From positions 3,187,677-3,251,676 of the forward strand of contig CP128386.1 of assembly GCA_030345135.1 (NCBI GenBank): a stretch of DNA of 64,000 nucleotides. Direction: 5' to 3'. This document shows, one piece after another, positions 18,133-29,300 of this stretch (positions within the stretch are counted from its first letter, which is position 1; each line of letters begins with the position of its first letter). This DNA comes from Chitinophagaceae bacterium DXS (GTDB lineage Bacteria > Bacteroidota > Bacteroidia > Chitinophagales > Chitinophagaceae). The notes below the pieces were generated by a model. The model worked only from the letters and a program-made list of their open reading frames with translations, searched no databases and was not told the DNA's origin. Both the position numbers and the translations under genes were made by a program.

Positions 18133-19794
18133 CTATTTTTTATCCCACCAGATTCTTCCAAACATATCAGAAGGTCCCTGTCCGAAGTCAGGATCTTTTG
18201 ACATTTCGGCTATTGCTGCTGTTTTTGTTTCGTAGTTCGCATCTGTAGAAACCGGAACTGAAATAGCTGCACGGCGAGGAATGTCTTTTGCAACACCGTC
18301 GATCATGATATCTTCATTTGCCAGAGCAGTGTTTTTATTTGGCATACCTGTGCGTTTGAATACGGCCCAGGCTTCGTTTGGCTGCTTGTAATCGTTCAGA
18401 TAAGCTTGAATTGAAATCTGCTCCAGTGCTTTTGCTGCATTGAACTTAATGTCAGGCATATTCAAATAGTCGCTTATTTCATTCGCGCCTAACGCGGCGT
18501 AATCAGGAAGTTTTGCTTTATTGCCAGCATCATCGTAGAAAGTGATTGATGCGGTTACCCCATTGTTGTACCAGGTTCCTGCGTCACCTGCAGCTAATCC
18601 ACGGGCAATCAATTCAGCTCTCATAAAACAGTAGTCAGCATACGTGATCACTGTGAACACATTCAATCCTGTACCATTGTTGTTGGCTGGCTGCCACATG
18701 CGCCATTGCAGGTAAGAAACTGTATCCAGAGAAAGATCATCACTAACCTTCTTGGCAGTAAACCATGACTTATATTTTCCCTGAGATGAATCCGGACTGA
18801 TGTGTGCACCTACATACTGACGAGGATTCCAGGTAGTACCGGCAGGGTAAACCCCTGCAGCAATAGCAGCATTCAGATTATCCTGTGTATAGTTATTCTT
18901 CTGATAGAAAATTCTGATCCTTGGATCGCTATTCTTCCACATGAAGTCAACTGTAGGTTTTGGCGCCCGGAATTCTGTTGGGTTCCAGTTACCACCAGCG
19001 GTAAAGTCCTGGTTAGCCCACATTACCCAGCCATCTGCATTGCTTGCCATCTGCGAAGCATCGGCCAGAACATCATCTGCTATGGCTTTTGCGGCTGCAG
19101 CATCTCTTTTTACCAAGCGTAAAGCAATACGTAAACGGAGCGCATTAGCGGCCTTGATCCACTTCGTTACATCACCGCCAAAATACAGGTCATTTTTTCC
19201 GAGAGAAGTCTGCGCAACAGGCTGAGCTGTTTTTAGTGTAGTAACAATCTCTTTAAGGCGAGTATTAAACACAGTAAATAACTCCTGTTGAGAATCATAC
19301 TTCGGCGTAAATGTTCCACCGTAACGCGCCTGGAATGCTTCGGTATAAGGAATACTTCCGTTTACATCCGATACATAAAATGCATAGCTGATTTTCGGTA
19401 TATCTGCAATTGCTGACATATACACGTACTTCGGTTTGTCTGCATCAGATTTTTTATTGATCAAATTCTGTAAATCTGCAACCTGACTGCCCATTGTTGG
19501 AAAAAATACGCCATAACGCTGATTAAAATTTCCTATATCATTGAGGAAGTTTTTTGGATTACCAGCATTTGCTGTATTCATTTGCATCCAGGGCATCATC
19601 CTGCGATAGATATCGTAATACGCTTCAAAGTCACTGCTATGCGCCTGAATACATACATTTAAAAATTCTTCTTCAGGCTCAATTGAATAAATAACAGTGG
19701 GATCTGTATTTGTTTTTACAAATTGCTCCTTTTTGCAGCCTGTGCCGGCTACAACAAGGGCTAGTATATAAGGTAAATATTTTGTTTTTTTCAT
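18133..19794 (-). CDS. SusD/RagB-like surface lipoprotein (first pair)
   Basis: Lipobox with C20 in VAGTGCKK; 553 residues. The long form resembles the SusD-like_2 group: an N-terminal helical part with YYDIYRRMMPW, a central LRLRIALRLVKRDAAAAK helix pair and the ending FGRIWWDKK. Surface glycan-binding partner of the SusC encoded 25 bp upstream. A strong terminator follows. The ligand cannot be read from the sequence. Confidence 0.94.
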   Translation of the reverse strand: MKKTKYLPYILALVVAGTGCKKEQFVKTNTDPTVIYSIEPEEEFLNVCIQAHSSDFEAYYDIYRRMMPWMQMNTANAGNPKNFLNDIGNFNQRYGVFFPTMGSQVADLQNLINKKSDADKPKYVYMSAIADIPKISYAFYVSDVNGSIPYTEAFQARYGGTFTPKYDSQQELFTVFNTRLKEIVTTLKTAQPVAQTSLGKNDLYFGGDVTKWIKAANALRLRIALRLVKRDAAAAKAIADDVLADASQMASNADGWVMWANQDFTAGGNWNPTEFRAPKPTVDFMWKNSDPRIRIFYQKNNYTQDNLNAAIAAGVYPAGTTWNPRQYVGAHISPDSSQGKYKSWFTAKKVSDDLSLDTVSYLQWRMWQPANNNGTGLNVFTVITYADYCFMRAELIARGLAAGDAGTWYNNGVTASITFYDDAGNKAKLPDYAALGANEISDYLNMPDIKFNAAKALEQISIQAYLNDYKQPNEAWAVFKRTGMPNKNTALANEDIMIDGVAKDIPRRAAISVPVSTDANYETKTAAIAEMSKDPDFGQGPSDMFGRIWWDKK

Positions 19795-19819
19795 AATAAG
19801 TAGCTATTACGGTTTAAAA

Positions 19820-22800
19820 TTAAAATCCTGCACTTACGGTAAAACCAAAGCTTCTGATAAATGGAAGGCCACCATATTCTGCAAATGCACCAGCTCTGCT
19901 GCTGAAAATGCTTTCAGGATTTATATTATCCTTAGCTGTGTTGTACAGATAGAACAGATTGCGACCAACAGCACTCACTCTTAAGTTGTTCATCTTAATT
20001 TTTGAAGCAACTTTTTTAGGCAGGTTGTATCCAAGAGAAACTTCTCTTACAGCTACCCATGAGTTTTCAAATACGGAATATTCACGAATACCTGTACCCC
20101 AGCTTGCCAACCCTTCGTAGTAGTTAAGAGCAGTCATTGGCTGAGCTAATCCTTTGGCTACCGCATCAGCGTATGTTGTACCGCTAACATCAACTCCATT
20201 TATGATTGTACCGGAAGCAAAAACGCCATCAGGATTAATACCATCATTACGCTCTTTGCCGGTAGTAGGATCTGTGAATTTAATACCGCCATGAGCAGCA
20301 TCGCGGCCAGGTAAGGTGCTTTTAAAGCTACCGAACTCAGAACCATATTGGTGTGTGGCAGAAGCCATCTTTCCACCGAACTTAGAATCAAGCTGGAAGC
20401 CCAGGTTGAAGTTCTTATAAGTAAATTCATTCACGTTGCTCAACAGGAAGTTCTCCATCATTGTACCAAGTTCTTTTGTGCCTTGTCCAGCATCGCCAGA
20501 ACGCCAGAAAGTTCCGTCTTGTTTCAACAGTTTCTTGCCATAGCCAGGAGCGCTTTTATCATTCTGATAAGCATATGCATAGCTGGTTACGATAGTTCCG
20601 TATGGTTTACCAACAGCAGCTACCGATTTCACGTCAGCACCAAAAGCCAGATCAAGATCAACAGATGTAACACCATGCGCAGCATCTACATCAATAACTG
20701 TATTTCTGTTTCTTGTAAAGTTGAATGTAGTTGTCCATTGAAAGTCTCTGCTACGAACTGGCTGTGCAGTAAGCATAACTTCGATACCCTGGTTTTGAAC
20801 GTTACCAGCGTTGATCACACGGCTGCTTGCACCGCTTTCTGATGGAACACCTAAATTAATAACCTGGTTGAATGTGTTCTTTTTATACCATGCAACGTCC
20901 AGTCCAATCCTGTTTTTTAAGAATTTCAACTCAGTACCAAATTCAATTTCCCTGGTGCTTTGAGGTTTCAAATCAGGATTTCCCAAAGAATTACCCAATG
21001 TATATCTGGGAATCAGGTTGCCATTAATGTCAGTATAGTTACCATTCAGCGTATAGCCTAAACCGGTGCTGGTAGTGTAAACTGCAGGACCGCCACCAGT
21101 ATAGCCAAGACTTGCTCTTAATTTACCAAAGGACAAGAAATCGAAATGAGAATTAGATTTCAGCATCTCTGTAAAAATCCATGACAAACCTACTGACGGG
21201 TAGAAATAGCTATAATCTCCGTGACCGTCAGGATAAGTCAAGGTTGAGTTCCAGTCATTTCTTGCACTAACGTTCAATGTCAGCATGTTTTTGTAAGTCA
21301 GGTCACCGTAAGCATAAAGGGCATCCAATCTGCCAAACGGATAAGTTGAACCGTTACCAGAAATTGCATTAACAGAATTTGACAGTGAATACATGTCCGC
21401 AACCTTCAAACCACCATTAGTATTAAGGTTTGTTCTGTAACCTTTGATTCCCCGGTTTGTTTCTCCTCCAATTGACACGCTTCCTTCCAAATCCTGGTTG
21501 AATTGTCTGTTAGCAGTTAGCAAAGCCTGGATACGGCCATAGATATTACTGCTCTGTGCCAGGCTGTAATAACCATTCGGGCCTAAGAAGCCCGGGCCAT
21601 CTCCTCTGTTCTTAGTCTCATCTGTAGTACCAAGGCTATTGATGTTACCTCTAACCAACAGGTTCAACCATGGAGTGATAGTAGCATTGATATCCAGGTT
21701 AGCGCGAAGGTTATCTTCTCTTCTGGAAACATTGTTCTGGTAATAGTTCCAGAATACAGACGTCATAGAACCACGTGTATATGGATTGCTGTTGGGGTTT
21801 CCACTAGCACCAATTCTTCCACCTCTTACAGTGTCGATATAGTGATTGGTGTAATAGTCTATATCGTAATGACGTGAGTTAGAATAAGCAAGCCTGAACA
21901 GCGGGTTGGAGTTACCACCTTGCAAAATCGGGTTCAAAGTAGTTGAACTTGCGTAAGTAACCATCGCATCCATGTTGATAAAGCTTCCCACTTTTTGTGT
22001 TGCTCTTAATGTAAACACATCTCTTTTGAATGAGTTGTTAGGCATTACACTGTTGTTCTTTGTATTGGTATAAGAAAAACGTACAGTTGTTCTGTCACCA
22101 CCGCCCTCTACGGCGACATTTGTATTGATGAATCTTCCGGTTTGGAAAAGATCAAGCAAATTGTTTGCCTTCCAGGGAATCAATCTTCCATCAGCATCGC
22201 GAACAATGTGGTTATCGAATTTTGGACCGAAACTATAATAAGGGCCATTGGCTGGATCTACTTCATCCTTACCATCTGCACCCTGATTAAACCAGGGATC
22301 AGCGCCACCACCGAATTCATTTTGGAAATCCGGCAACTTATAAGCCTTTTCCCAGGTTTCAGTGTGTGATACGCTAACACCAAGTCCTTTTTGACTTTTA
22401 CCTTTCTTTGTGGTAATAAGTACTACACCGTATTGCGCTTCAGAACCATATAAAGCGGTTGCCGCAGAACCTTTCAATACAGTTAAGCTCTCATAATCAT
22501 CCGGATTCAGGTTCTTAAGCTGATTACCAAAGTCCCTGTTATCACCCCATGAATCCGCACCCGAAACATCAGGTCTGATCAGTACACCATCAATCACGAA
22601 CAAAGGCTGTGTGTTGTTTGATGTGATTGAGGCATTACCTCTGATTCTGATTCTTGAACTGGATGAAGGTCCGCCTGCGCCCTGGTTAATCATTACACCG
22701 GCAACCTTTCCTTGCAGCGCATTTACAATGTTGGGGGTATTTGCTCTTGAAAGCTCGTCACCCTTTACTTCTGTTACCGCATAGCTTAACTTTTTTGTAC

Positions 22801-23152
22801 TTTTCCTGGTACCGAAACCGGTAACCACAACTTCATTCAGTTCACCACTTGCACTTAATAAAGTCACAGGGAAAAACGTTTCAGAACCAACAGTAAGTTC
22901 TGTTTCTTTAAAACCAATACTTGAGATCACTAAAACATCGTTAGGCCCACTAACAGGGATCCTGAAATTTCCCTGCGCATCCGTGGCGCCTCTTGTTTTG
23001 GTTCCTTTAATAGAGACCGTTACTCCGGGGATAGCAATTCCAGCGCTGTCTTTCACTACGCCAGACACCGTTCTTTTTTCTTGCCCAAAGGCAAAAACAC
23101 TTCCTATGCAGAATAGCATAAAAAGCAACAGACGTGTTGTTTTTTTCTTCAT
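19820..23152 (-). CDS. SusC/RagA TonB-dependent outer-membrane transporter (first pair)
   Basis: A signal peptide (about 1-23) is followed by a carboxypeptidase-regulatory-like beta-sandwich (VSGVVKDSAGIAIPGVTVSI), then the plug domain (VNALQGKVAGV, IRIRGNASI, QPLFVIDGVLIRP, LKGSAATALYGS) and a 22-strand barrel ending in aromatic F (FTVSAGF). The 1110-aa length is normal for SusC. It imports oligosaccharides with energy from TonB/ExbBD, capped by the SusD that follows. Only 80 bp separate it from ROK1 upstream, with no terminator seen between, so co-transcription with the repressor is likely. Confidence 0.96.
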   Translation of the reverse strand: MKKKTTRLLLFMLFCIGSVFAFGQEKRTVSGVVKDSAGIAIPGVTVSIKGTKTRGATDAQGNFRIPVSGPNDVLVISSIGFKETELTVGSETFFPVTLLSASGELNEVVVTGFGTRKSTKKLSYAVTEVKGDELSRANTPNIVNALQGKVAGVMINQGAGGPSSSSRIRIRGNASITSNNTQPLFVIDGVLIRPDVSGADSWGDNRDFGNQLKNLNPDDYESLTVLKGSAATALYGSEAQYGVVLITTKKGKSQKGLGVSVSHTETWEKAYKLPDFQNEFGGGADPWFNQGADGKDEVDPANGPYYSFGPKFDNHIVRDADGRLIPWKANNLLDLFQTGRFINTNVAVEGGGDRTTVRFSYTNTKNNSVMPNNSFKRDVFTLRATQKVGSFINMDAMVTYASSTTLNPILQGGNSNPLFRLAYSNSRHYDIDYYTNHYIDTVRGGRIGASGNPNSNPYTRGSMTSVFWNYYQNNVSRREDNLRANLDINATITPWLNLLVRGNINSLGTTDETKNRGDGPGFLGPNGYYSLAQSSNIYGRIQALLTANRQFNQDLEGSVSIGGETNRGIKGYRTNLNTNGGLKVADMYSLSNSVNAISGNGSTYPFGRLDALYAYGDLTYKNMLTLNVSARNDWNSTLTYPDGHGDYSYFYPSVGLSWIFTEMLKSNSHFDFLSFGKLRASLGYTGGGPAVYTTSTGLGYTLNGNYTDINGNLIPRYTLGNSLGNPDLKPQSTREIEFGTELKFLKNRIGLDVAWYKKNTFNQVINLGVPSESGASSRVINAGNVQNQGIEVMLTAQPVRSRDFQWTTTFNFTRNRNTVIDVDAAHGVTSVDLDLAFGADVKSVAAVGKPYGTIVTSYAYAYQNDKSAPGYGKKLLKQDGTFWRSGDAGQGTKELGTMMENFLLSNVNEFTYKNFNLGFQLDSKFGGKMASATHQYGSEFGSFKSTLPGRDAAHGGIKFTDPTTGKERNDGINPDGVFASGTIINGVDVSGTTYADAVAKGLAQPMTALNYYEGLASWGTGIREYSVFENSWVAVREVSLGYNLPKKVASKIKMNNLRVSAVGRNLFYLYNTAKDNINPESIFSSRAGAFAEYGGLPFIRSFGFTVSAGF

Positions 23153-23232
23153 AGCAGTTTTTAATTTAATTGAATAGTACAGATTTAAAATTCTTTATGA
23201 AAGGAAGACATCTATTCATACTGTTTCTCAGT

Positions 23233-24420
23233 CTATTTCAGTTTGGTTTCTGTTTTCTCATAATTTTCCATCACTAATGCTGCTGCACCTATCAGTTCTG
23301 CCTGGTGTCCTAATGATGATATTTCGATAAATGTTTTATCCGCTAACCGGGGAATACAGTGCTCATTGATTGCCTGTTGGACCGGCGCCTGCCATACTTT
23401 GCCCGCTGAAGACCCCCTGCCGCTAAGAATAATTACTTCGGGATTGAGGATGTGAATCAGAATGGCTGCACCGCGACCAATGTTGTAGCCTGCTTCAGAT
23501 AAAAGTTCGATTGAAAACTTATCACCTCTCGTTGCTGCGTTGATTATAGCATCACTTGCCTGTTCGTAGTTTTCAGGAATTTTTTTCAGGATGGAGATCT
23601 TGCCTGTATTAAGTCCTGCCTCTGCTTTTTCTGCTACCACAGCAAGTGAAGCTTCTGTTTCCAGGCAACCGGTTTTACCACAGCTACAGATCTTGCCGTT
23701 TGAAAAAAGTGGTATGTGACTAAATTCACCCGCAAAGCCGTTGTTTCCTCTAAAGAGCCCTGCATTTAAAATCAATCCCAACCCTATTCCCCAGCCAATG
23801 TTTATCACCATCGCGTTTCTCTTGTTCCGCGCCGCACCAAAGCGCAATTCTGCAAGGGCTATAAGACTGCTGTCATTGTCTATGAAAACAGCCATATCCA
23901 CTCTTTCCTCTATATATTCAGTTATGCTTTTTTGCTTTGTCTCAAAGAACGAGTAATTAACGCCTTTCTGAATATCGATAAAGCCAGGCATTCCGATGCC
24001 AACACCACTGATACTGTTCTTATCGATCCCTGATTCTTCAACCAGTTCATTTATTTTTCCCGAAAGCTGATCCAATGCGTCATGTGTATTCGCCAAAGGC
24101 AGGTCAAACTTCACTACAGGCGTAACCAATCTGTTATGCATATCCAAAATGGCGATCCGGCTTACAAACTGATCCATTGCCACAGATACTACATAACTGA
24201 TATCTGGCTTAATAGCATACATTAAAGGTCTTCTGCCACCAGTCGACGGCGCAAGGCCTGTCTCAAGCACGGCTCCTTCACTAATAAGCTCATTCAACAT
24301 CCTGGTTGTTAAAGGGATACTTTTTTCGATTCTCTCACTTATGTCCGAGCACGATAGTACATTCTCAAAATATAGCTGACGTATTATTTTTCTACGGTAA
24401 TGGAGGCTTTTGCCAGACAT
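23233..24420 (-). CDS. ROK family transcriptional repressor (ROK1)
   Basis: An N-terminal winged HTH (about 1-60, SIPLTTRMLNELISEGAV) and a ROK sugar-kinase-like domain. The ROK zinc site is intact: H235 and C245, C247, C252 in CSCGKTGCLE. The sugar-pocket blocks GIGMPGF, DNDSS and GNNGFAGEFSH are also kept. NagC/Mlc-type relatives bind a sugar or sugar phosphate and release DNA. It precedes SusC1-SusD1 and probably controls them and itself. Very similar along its whole length (same 395-aa length) to the second ROK gene at 30151-31338, so the two arose by duplication. Confidence 0.93.
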   Translation of the reverse strand: MSGKSLHYRRKIIRQLYFENVLSCSDISERIEKSIPLTTRMLNELISEGAVLETGLAPSTGGRRPLMYAIKPDISYVVSVAMDQFVSRIAILDMHNRLVTPVVKFDLPLANTHDALDQLSGKINELVEESGIDKNSISGVGIGMPGFIDIQKGVNYSFFETKQKSITEYIEERVDMAVFIDNDSSLIALAELRFGAARNKRNAMVINIGWGIGLGLILNAGLFRGNNGFAGEFSHIPLFSNGKICSCGKTGCLETEASLAVVAEKAEAGLNTGKISILKKIPENYEQASDAIINAATRGDKFSIELLSEAGYNIGRGAAILIHILNPEVIILSGRGSSAGKVWQAPVQQAINEHCIPRLADKTFIEISSLGHQAELIGAAALVMENYEKTETKLK

Positions 24421-24458
24421 AAGGCTACGTTAGTTGGTGTTTTCTGTTAAATTTAAAC

Positions 24459-24480
24459 TAAGATATAGTGACTTTTTAAA
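24459..24480 (-). promoter_or_regulatory. Shared ROK/SusC element, copy 1 (upstream of ROK1)
   Basis: On the plus strand it reads TAAGATA, five variable bases, then ACTTTTTAAA. The same architecture recurs at 29920-29941 and 31369-31390, and in opposite orientation at 36548-36569. On the minus strand it ends in TATCTTAG, close to the Bacteroidota -7 consensus TAnnTTTG, about 35 nt before the ROK1 start. It could be a promoter with an overlapping operator. Confidence 0.5.
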
Positions 24481-24684
24481 AAATATAAAAAGCTAGGCTT
24501 AAAAAAACATTAACCTTAACTTAATACGGAAAACATTTGTGGAAGTATAAATTCATTTTTGCTAAAAATTTTTTTTAGGGCCTGTTTGGACCGAAGATTT
24601 CGAAAAAGTAAATAGGCTGGTTTTGCGGCTATATAAGAGATTGAAGAAATGCAGTTGCTTTTTCTCAGAAGTGTTAAAGGGCAA

Positions 24685-24716
24685 TAAAAAAGCCGGCCCC
24701 ATCAACAGAGCCGGCT
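24685..24716 (-). terminator. Intrinsic terminator after susD (second pair)
   Basis: Stem AGCCGGC / GCCGGCT (24691-24697 with 24710-24716), with an A-run on the plus side that is the U-tract of the minus transcript. Confidence 0.85.
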
Positions 24717-24741
24717 CACTTTGCTATTTATAAATCCTGCC

Positions 24742-26331
24742 TTATCTCACATCCCAGAAGATCTTTGTATATGGCTGATCTTGCTTTTCTACAGCGGAAT
24801 AATTATCCGTGTTATATAATTTCTCCCTTGAAGGATATAGCAACCTGAAGGCTGGCACTTTCAAAGTGCTTGCACTTGGCTCGGGCGCAAAATACAGGGA
24901 AGGATATTTGGTTCTGCGCATTTCGGCCCATGCCTGGTCTGCACGGATGATACCAAAATCAACCCATTTCTGGATCGCTATCTTTTTCAACCTATCATCT
25001 TTTGTTCCTCCGTCGTAAGAAACCAAAGGACTCGCGAGCAAGCCTGCAATTTCAGTAGCTGTTGCCGGAGTTGCAGGTGATCCAAACTCAGTATTAAGTG
25101 CATTTATATTATAATAGTATTGTACTGACTGACGGATACCATTTTCGTATGATTGTTTGGCATCTCCTCCACCCCATCTTTCAAAAGCTTCGGCTTTGCA
25201 GAAACTAACTTCCGAAGCAGTAAGAATGATACCGGGGAAATAGTTGTTCATCACGAATGTTACGGAGTCAATATAAGAGAAATAATATTTCCCTATAGAG
25301 TCATTCTGACGGCCTCCATCCCAGTTCACAGGCATTCCGTGAAAGTCGTTATCACGTTTGTTCTTTGTAAAATAAACACGGAGACGAGGATCGCCTGAAG
25401 GCTTCATCAAACTATCCAGCATATAACCCGGAGCCGGATTATTACCCAAACCATCACGGATGTCATTCATCGCATTCAGGTTTGGTTTAGCTGCCGTGAT
25501 CTGAACGTTCTCGGTTACATTGTCAATCAGCGGATACTTTGCAGGATTGCCCAGCATCTCTGTTACAATCGCTTTTGCTTTTGCCTCATTTACATAAGAA
25601 ATGCGCATGGCCAAACGAAGTCTTAATGAGTTGGCATATTTTCTCCATGCACTAAAGCTTCCGTGCAAAGCAATATCCGCCTGCGTAAACTGGTTGGTAT
25701 AGAAGCTGCTCACATTTGCTGTATCAAAGTAATTGTTGATCCTTTGGAGCTCTGTCAGTACTGAATCATACAAACCACTTGCATCATCAAATTTAGGTTT
25801 AACTGCATCTCCGGTTGCATTGATCATGCCTGCCTGGGAGAAAGGTATATCACCAAAAAAGTCAACCATTTGTATTGCCTGATCATACAAAAAGATACGT
25901 GAAGCCTCTACAAACGGCCTGTAACCTGCCTTATCTCCTGCTGTTGAATAAGTATTATATGCTTTTTCGATTTCCCTGTACTGGGAAACCGGTCCTGAAT
26001 ACTGATCATTTGCTGTTGAACCCGAACTAATATAAAATGCATCCCAACGATCTGAAATATAGTTCAGCGGCTGATCGTACATTCTCTGGCCATTTACATA
26101 ACCTACAGTTTGTGTGTTCTTGCCGAGGTAAGGAACTACAAATGTGTACAGGTTCCAGTAACGGGGCAATACAGTTCTGTTGCGGTACAAACCCGAAAAC
26201 AAGCTGGAAATATTAGCACCTGTTGATTTATCGGGATTATAATATTTACTATCGAAATCAGACTTCTTACAGCTGATAAAGCTACCTGCTGCTAAAGCGA
26301 TTGTTGTTATTGAAAGAAGTATTTTTTTCAT
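24742..26331 (-). CDS. SusD-like surface lipoprotein (second pair)
   Basis: Lipobox C21 in AGSFISCKK; 529 residues. Family features: the aromatic-rich N-terminal part PRYWNLYTFVVPY, the helix pair LRLRLAMRISYVNEAKAKAI, the late helix QKWVDFGIIRADQAWAEMRR and an ending KIFWDVR. Partner of the SusC encoded 27 bp upstream. The same layout as the third pair (TQxVGYxN block, DRWDAFYxS), so pairs two and three are closer to each other than to the first. Confidence 0.94.
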   Translation of the reverse strand: MKKILLSITTIALAAGSFISCKKSDFDSKYYNPDKSTGANISSLFSGLYRNRTVLPRYWNLYTFVVPYLGKNTQTVGYVNGQRMYDQPLNYISDRWDAFYISSGSTANDQYSGPVSQYREIEKAYNTYSTAGDKAGYRPFVEASRIFLYDQAIQMVDFFGDIPFSQAGMINATGDAVKPKFDDASGLYDSVLTELQRINNYFDTANVSSFYTNQFTQADIALHGSFSAWRKYANSLRLRLAMRISYVNEAKAKAIVTEMLGNPAKYPLIDNVTENVQITAAKPNLNAMNDIRDGLGNNPAPGYMLDSLMKPSGDPRLRVYFTKNKRDNDFHGMPVNWDGGRQNDSIGKYYFSYIDSVTFVMNNYFPGIILTASEVSFCKAEAFERWGGGDAKQSYENGIRQSVQYYYNINALNTEFGSPATPATATEIAGLLASPLVSYDGGTKDDRLKKIAIQKWVDFGIIRADQAWAEMRRTKYPSLYFAPEPSASTLKVPAFRLLYPSREKLYNTDNYSAVEKQDQPYTKIFWDVR

Positions 26332-26358
26332 TACTGTTTTTTTTACTGATCAATGTGA

Positions 26359-29300
26359 TTAGAAGCTTAATCTCAGGTTAACACCGTAAGAACGTGAAGC
26401 TGCAGTGGAACCTGCGTCAATTGCCTGTTTTACGTAGTTGGTACTGATACCTGCTTCAGGATCCAGGTTAGGAATTGATTTGTAGAAGTAGAACAGGTTT
26501 CTGCCATACAGCCCTAATGAAAGATTCTGTGCTTTTACAGCGTTTTTCAATTTTACCGGGAACGTATAGCTTAGTGTTATTTCTCTCAACTTAATGTAGT
26601 TATTATCATACACTGCACTTTCATAAGAAGTACTTGTACCACTACCAGGATAACCACCCCAGCTATAACTGTTCAGGTAATAGTTAGCAGCTTCAAGAAC
26701 CTGCTCGTTCGCCTTTCCGTCAGCAGTTACGCCTTTCAGAATGATACCATCGTGGTAAACTGTTGCTCCGTTGGGTGCAGCGCTGGTATGTGAAGGCAGC
26801 AATACATTCTTTCCGTTCGCGTCCACATAATAAGGCAAACCACCATGCGCTTCATCTCTTCCTGCCAAAGTGCTTTTGTACATACCGGCACCTGTTCCGT
26901 AAAGATTTGTTGTAGACAACATCTGGCCACCCCAGCGAAAATCAACCAGGAAGTCCATTGTCCAGTTTTTGTAGTTAAACGTATTACCAAGACCGCCAAC
27001 AAGGAACGGTTGAATGTTACCTACTTTCTGGTATTTATCATAATCAATCTGGTAATATCCATCAGAAGTAATGATATAGTTACCATTTGCATCAGTAGCA
27101 CGTTTGTACGTCATGATATCGCCGCTTGCACTTCCAGGTCTTGCAACGACCAATGCAGAACCGTTGTCAACGTTTGCCAGTACCAATTGATCAACGCCAT
27201 CAACCAGCCTGATCACTTTATTTTTATTGTAGGCAGCATTTGCTCTAACGCGCCATTCAAAGTTTCTGCCCTGTACAGGTATACCGTTCAATGATACTTC
27301 CACACCCTGGTTCCTCATGTCGCCAACGTTCACAATGCGTTTGCTTGCTCCGGTGCTTGATGCAATATCCAATTGAGTGATCTGGTTGTTGATGGTTGCA
27401 TTGTAGTAACCGACATCAAATCCAAAACGGCCTTTGAACATTCTCATTTCCAAACCAAACTCATATTCATGTTTGCGCTCATTCTGCAATCCTTCATTAC
27501 CAAAAGAAGCATTAGGATATGCACTTGGCGTTCCGTTAATGGAACCGCCCATGTAAACAACGTTTGACAAATATGCTGCAGGCGGATTACCTGTAACACC
27601 AAATGAAGAACGGAACTTGCTATAGTCAATAAATGAAGGCAGGTTAAGTAATTTGTTCAATTCAACTGAAGCACTTACTGAAGGATACACGAAAGTATTA
27701 TTACCCGGAGCAAGTGTTGAAGTACGCTCGTATCTTAAAGATCCTTCAACAAACAGGAAGTTTTTGAACTCAGCACCAACAATACCAAACAGACCATCTT
27801 TAGTTAAGTATTGGCTTGTTGCATTGACCGCCAGTGTAGGATTTTTTGATGCAGCTATACTGAACCAGTTTTCCTGGATCAAGCCATCAACAGTTCCAAT
27901 ACTGTTATAGCGATATCTTTCGTTACGGGCCTGGTAACCTGCAGTTGCATTCAGTACGATGTCTTTGCTTACGCTCTTGTTGTAGGTCAACAAAAGGTCA
28001 CCGTAAAAAATGTTGGACAAATTAGAATTTACCTTGTAGCTGCCGCTTGTACCGAAGGCTAGCGGATAAGTTGCATACTCTTGTGTTGATGCATCATATC
28101 CTGTATAGTCATTACCAAATCTTCCGCGGAATTTCAGGCCTTTCGCAATTTCATAGTTCAAAGTAAAGCTGCTCATTAAACGATTACTCTTCTCATCGAA
28201 ATTGTTTTTTAATTGCGTCCACAGAAAATCCATGTAGTTATAAGCTCTTATCGGGAACTGGATCTTTTCTGCATCATCATAACTCTCATTGTATTTTACA
28301 TACTTGTAACCATGAGATGTCTGGAATTTATTCATATACACATCCATGTAATCAGCAGGGCTAAAGAATCCATCGTAGCTTCCCATCACCTGGCCTAATT
28401 GCATCGGCCTGTTGTGTACCAATTCATTTACATAGTTAATCACGATGTCTGTGCTTAACTTGTTATTGATCTTGTAAGAAGTATTCAGGTTGAATGTATT
28501 CTTTTGTTGTTTACCTCCTACCTGGATACCCTTATAATCATTTCTTGTATAAGAGAAACGGTATTTAAACTTATCGGTGGAGTTATACATTGCTAAACTC
28601 GCCACGTCGTTAGAACCTGTGCGGTAAACACTTTTCCAGTTATTGGAGTGTGGCACATAGTTTCTGAACTGACCATCCCACCAATAAACTTCACGACCAT
28701 CGAGTTTAGGACCAAACTGTCCGTAGGCACGGAAATAAGGTCTTACGTCTTGTGTACCATCACCGTTAAAATCGCCATGAAACCAGCCGGTTTCATCAGC
28801 ACCATTGGCAATATTGGTAGCTCTGTCGTAACCCGGGCCGTATTCAGTCTGAACATCCGGAACAACACCTACTGATTCCAGGCCATAAGTAAGATTCAGA
28901 TCTACACCAATACCTTTAGCTTTTGAGCCGCTTTTGGTGGTGATCACTACTACGCCATTTGTCGCGTCAGAACCATATAAGGAAGATGCGGCAGAACCTT
29001 TCAAAATGCTGATATCGGCAATGTTCTCAGGATTGATATCCAGTAAACCGTTACCATTGATACGTGGGTTGGTCCAATAGTCTTCGGTGTTGGCATCTCC
29101 GTTCCTGATAGGCACACCATCCACTACAATTAGCGGCTGGCTGCTACCAAAAAGAGAATTGATCCCCCTGATCTGGATAGAAACCGCACTGGTACCGCCG
29201 CCAGGAGCAGACTGGATTTTTACACCGGCAGCCTTACCGTACAATGCAGAAGCAAAGTTGGTGGGTGCAGACTTTACGATATCTGAGCCGGATACAGAAG

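Larger units (their letters stand above)
24421..24741. other. Gap between ROK1 and the second susD
   Basis: 320 bp, A/T-rich, without a gene. It holds the shared element at 24459-24480 upstream of ROK1 and the susD2 terminator at 24685-24716. Confidence 0.7.
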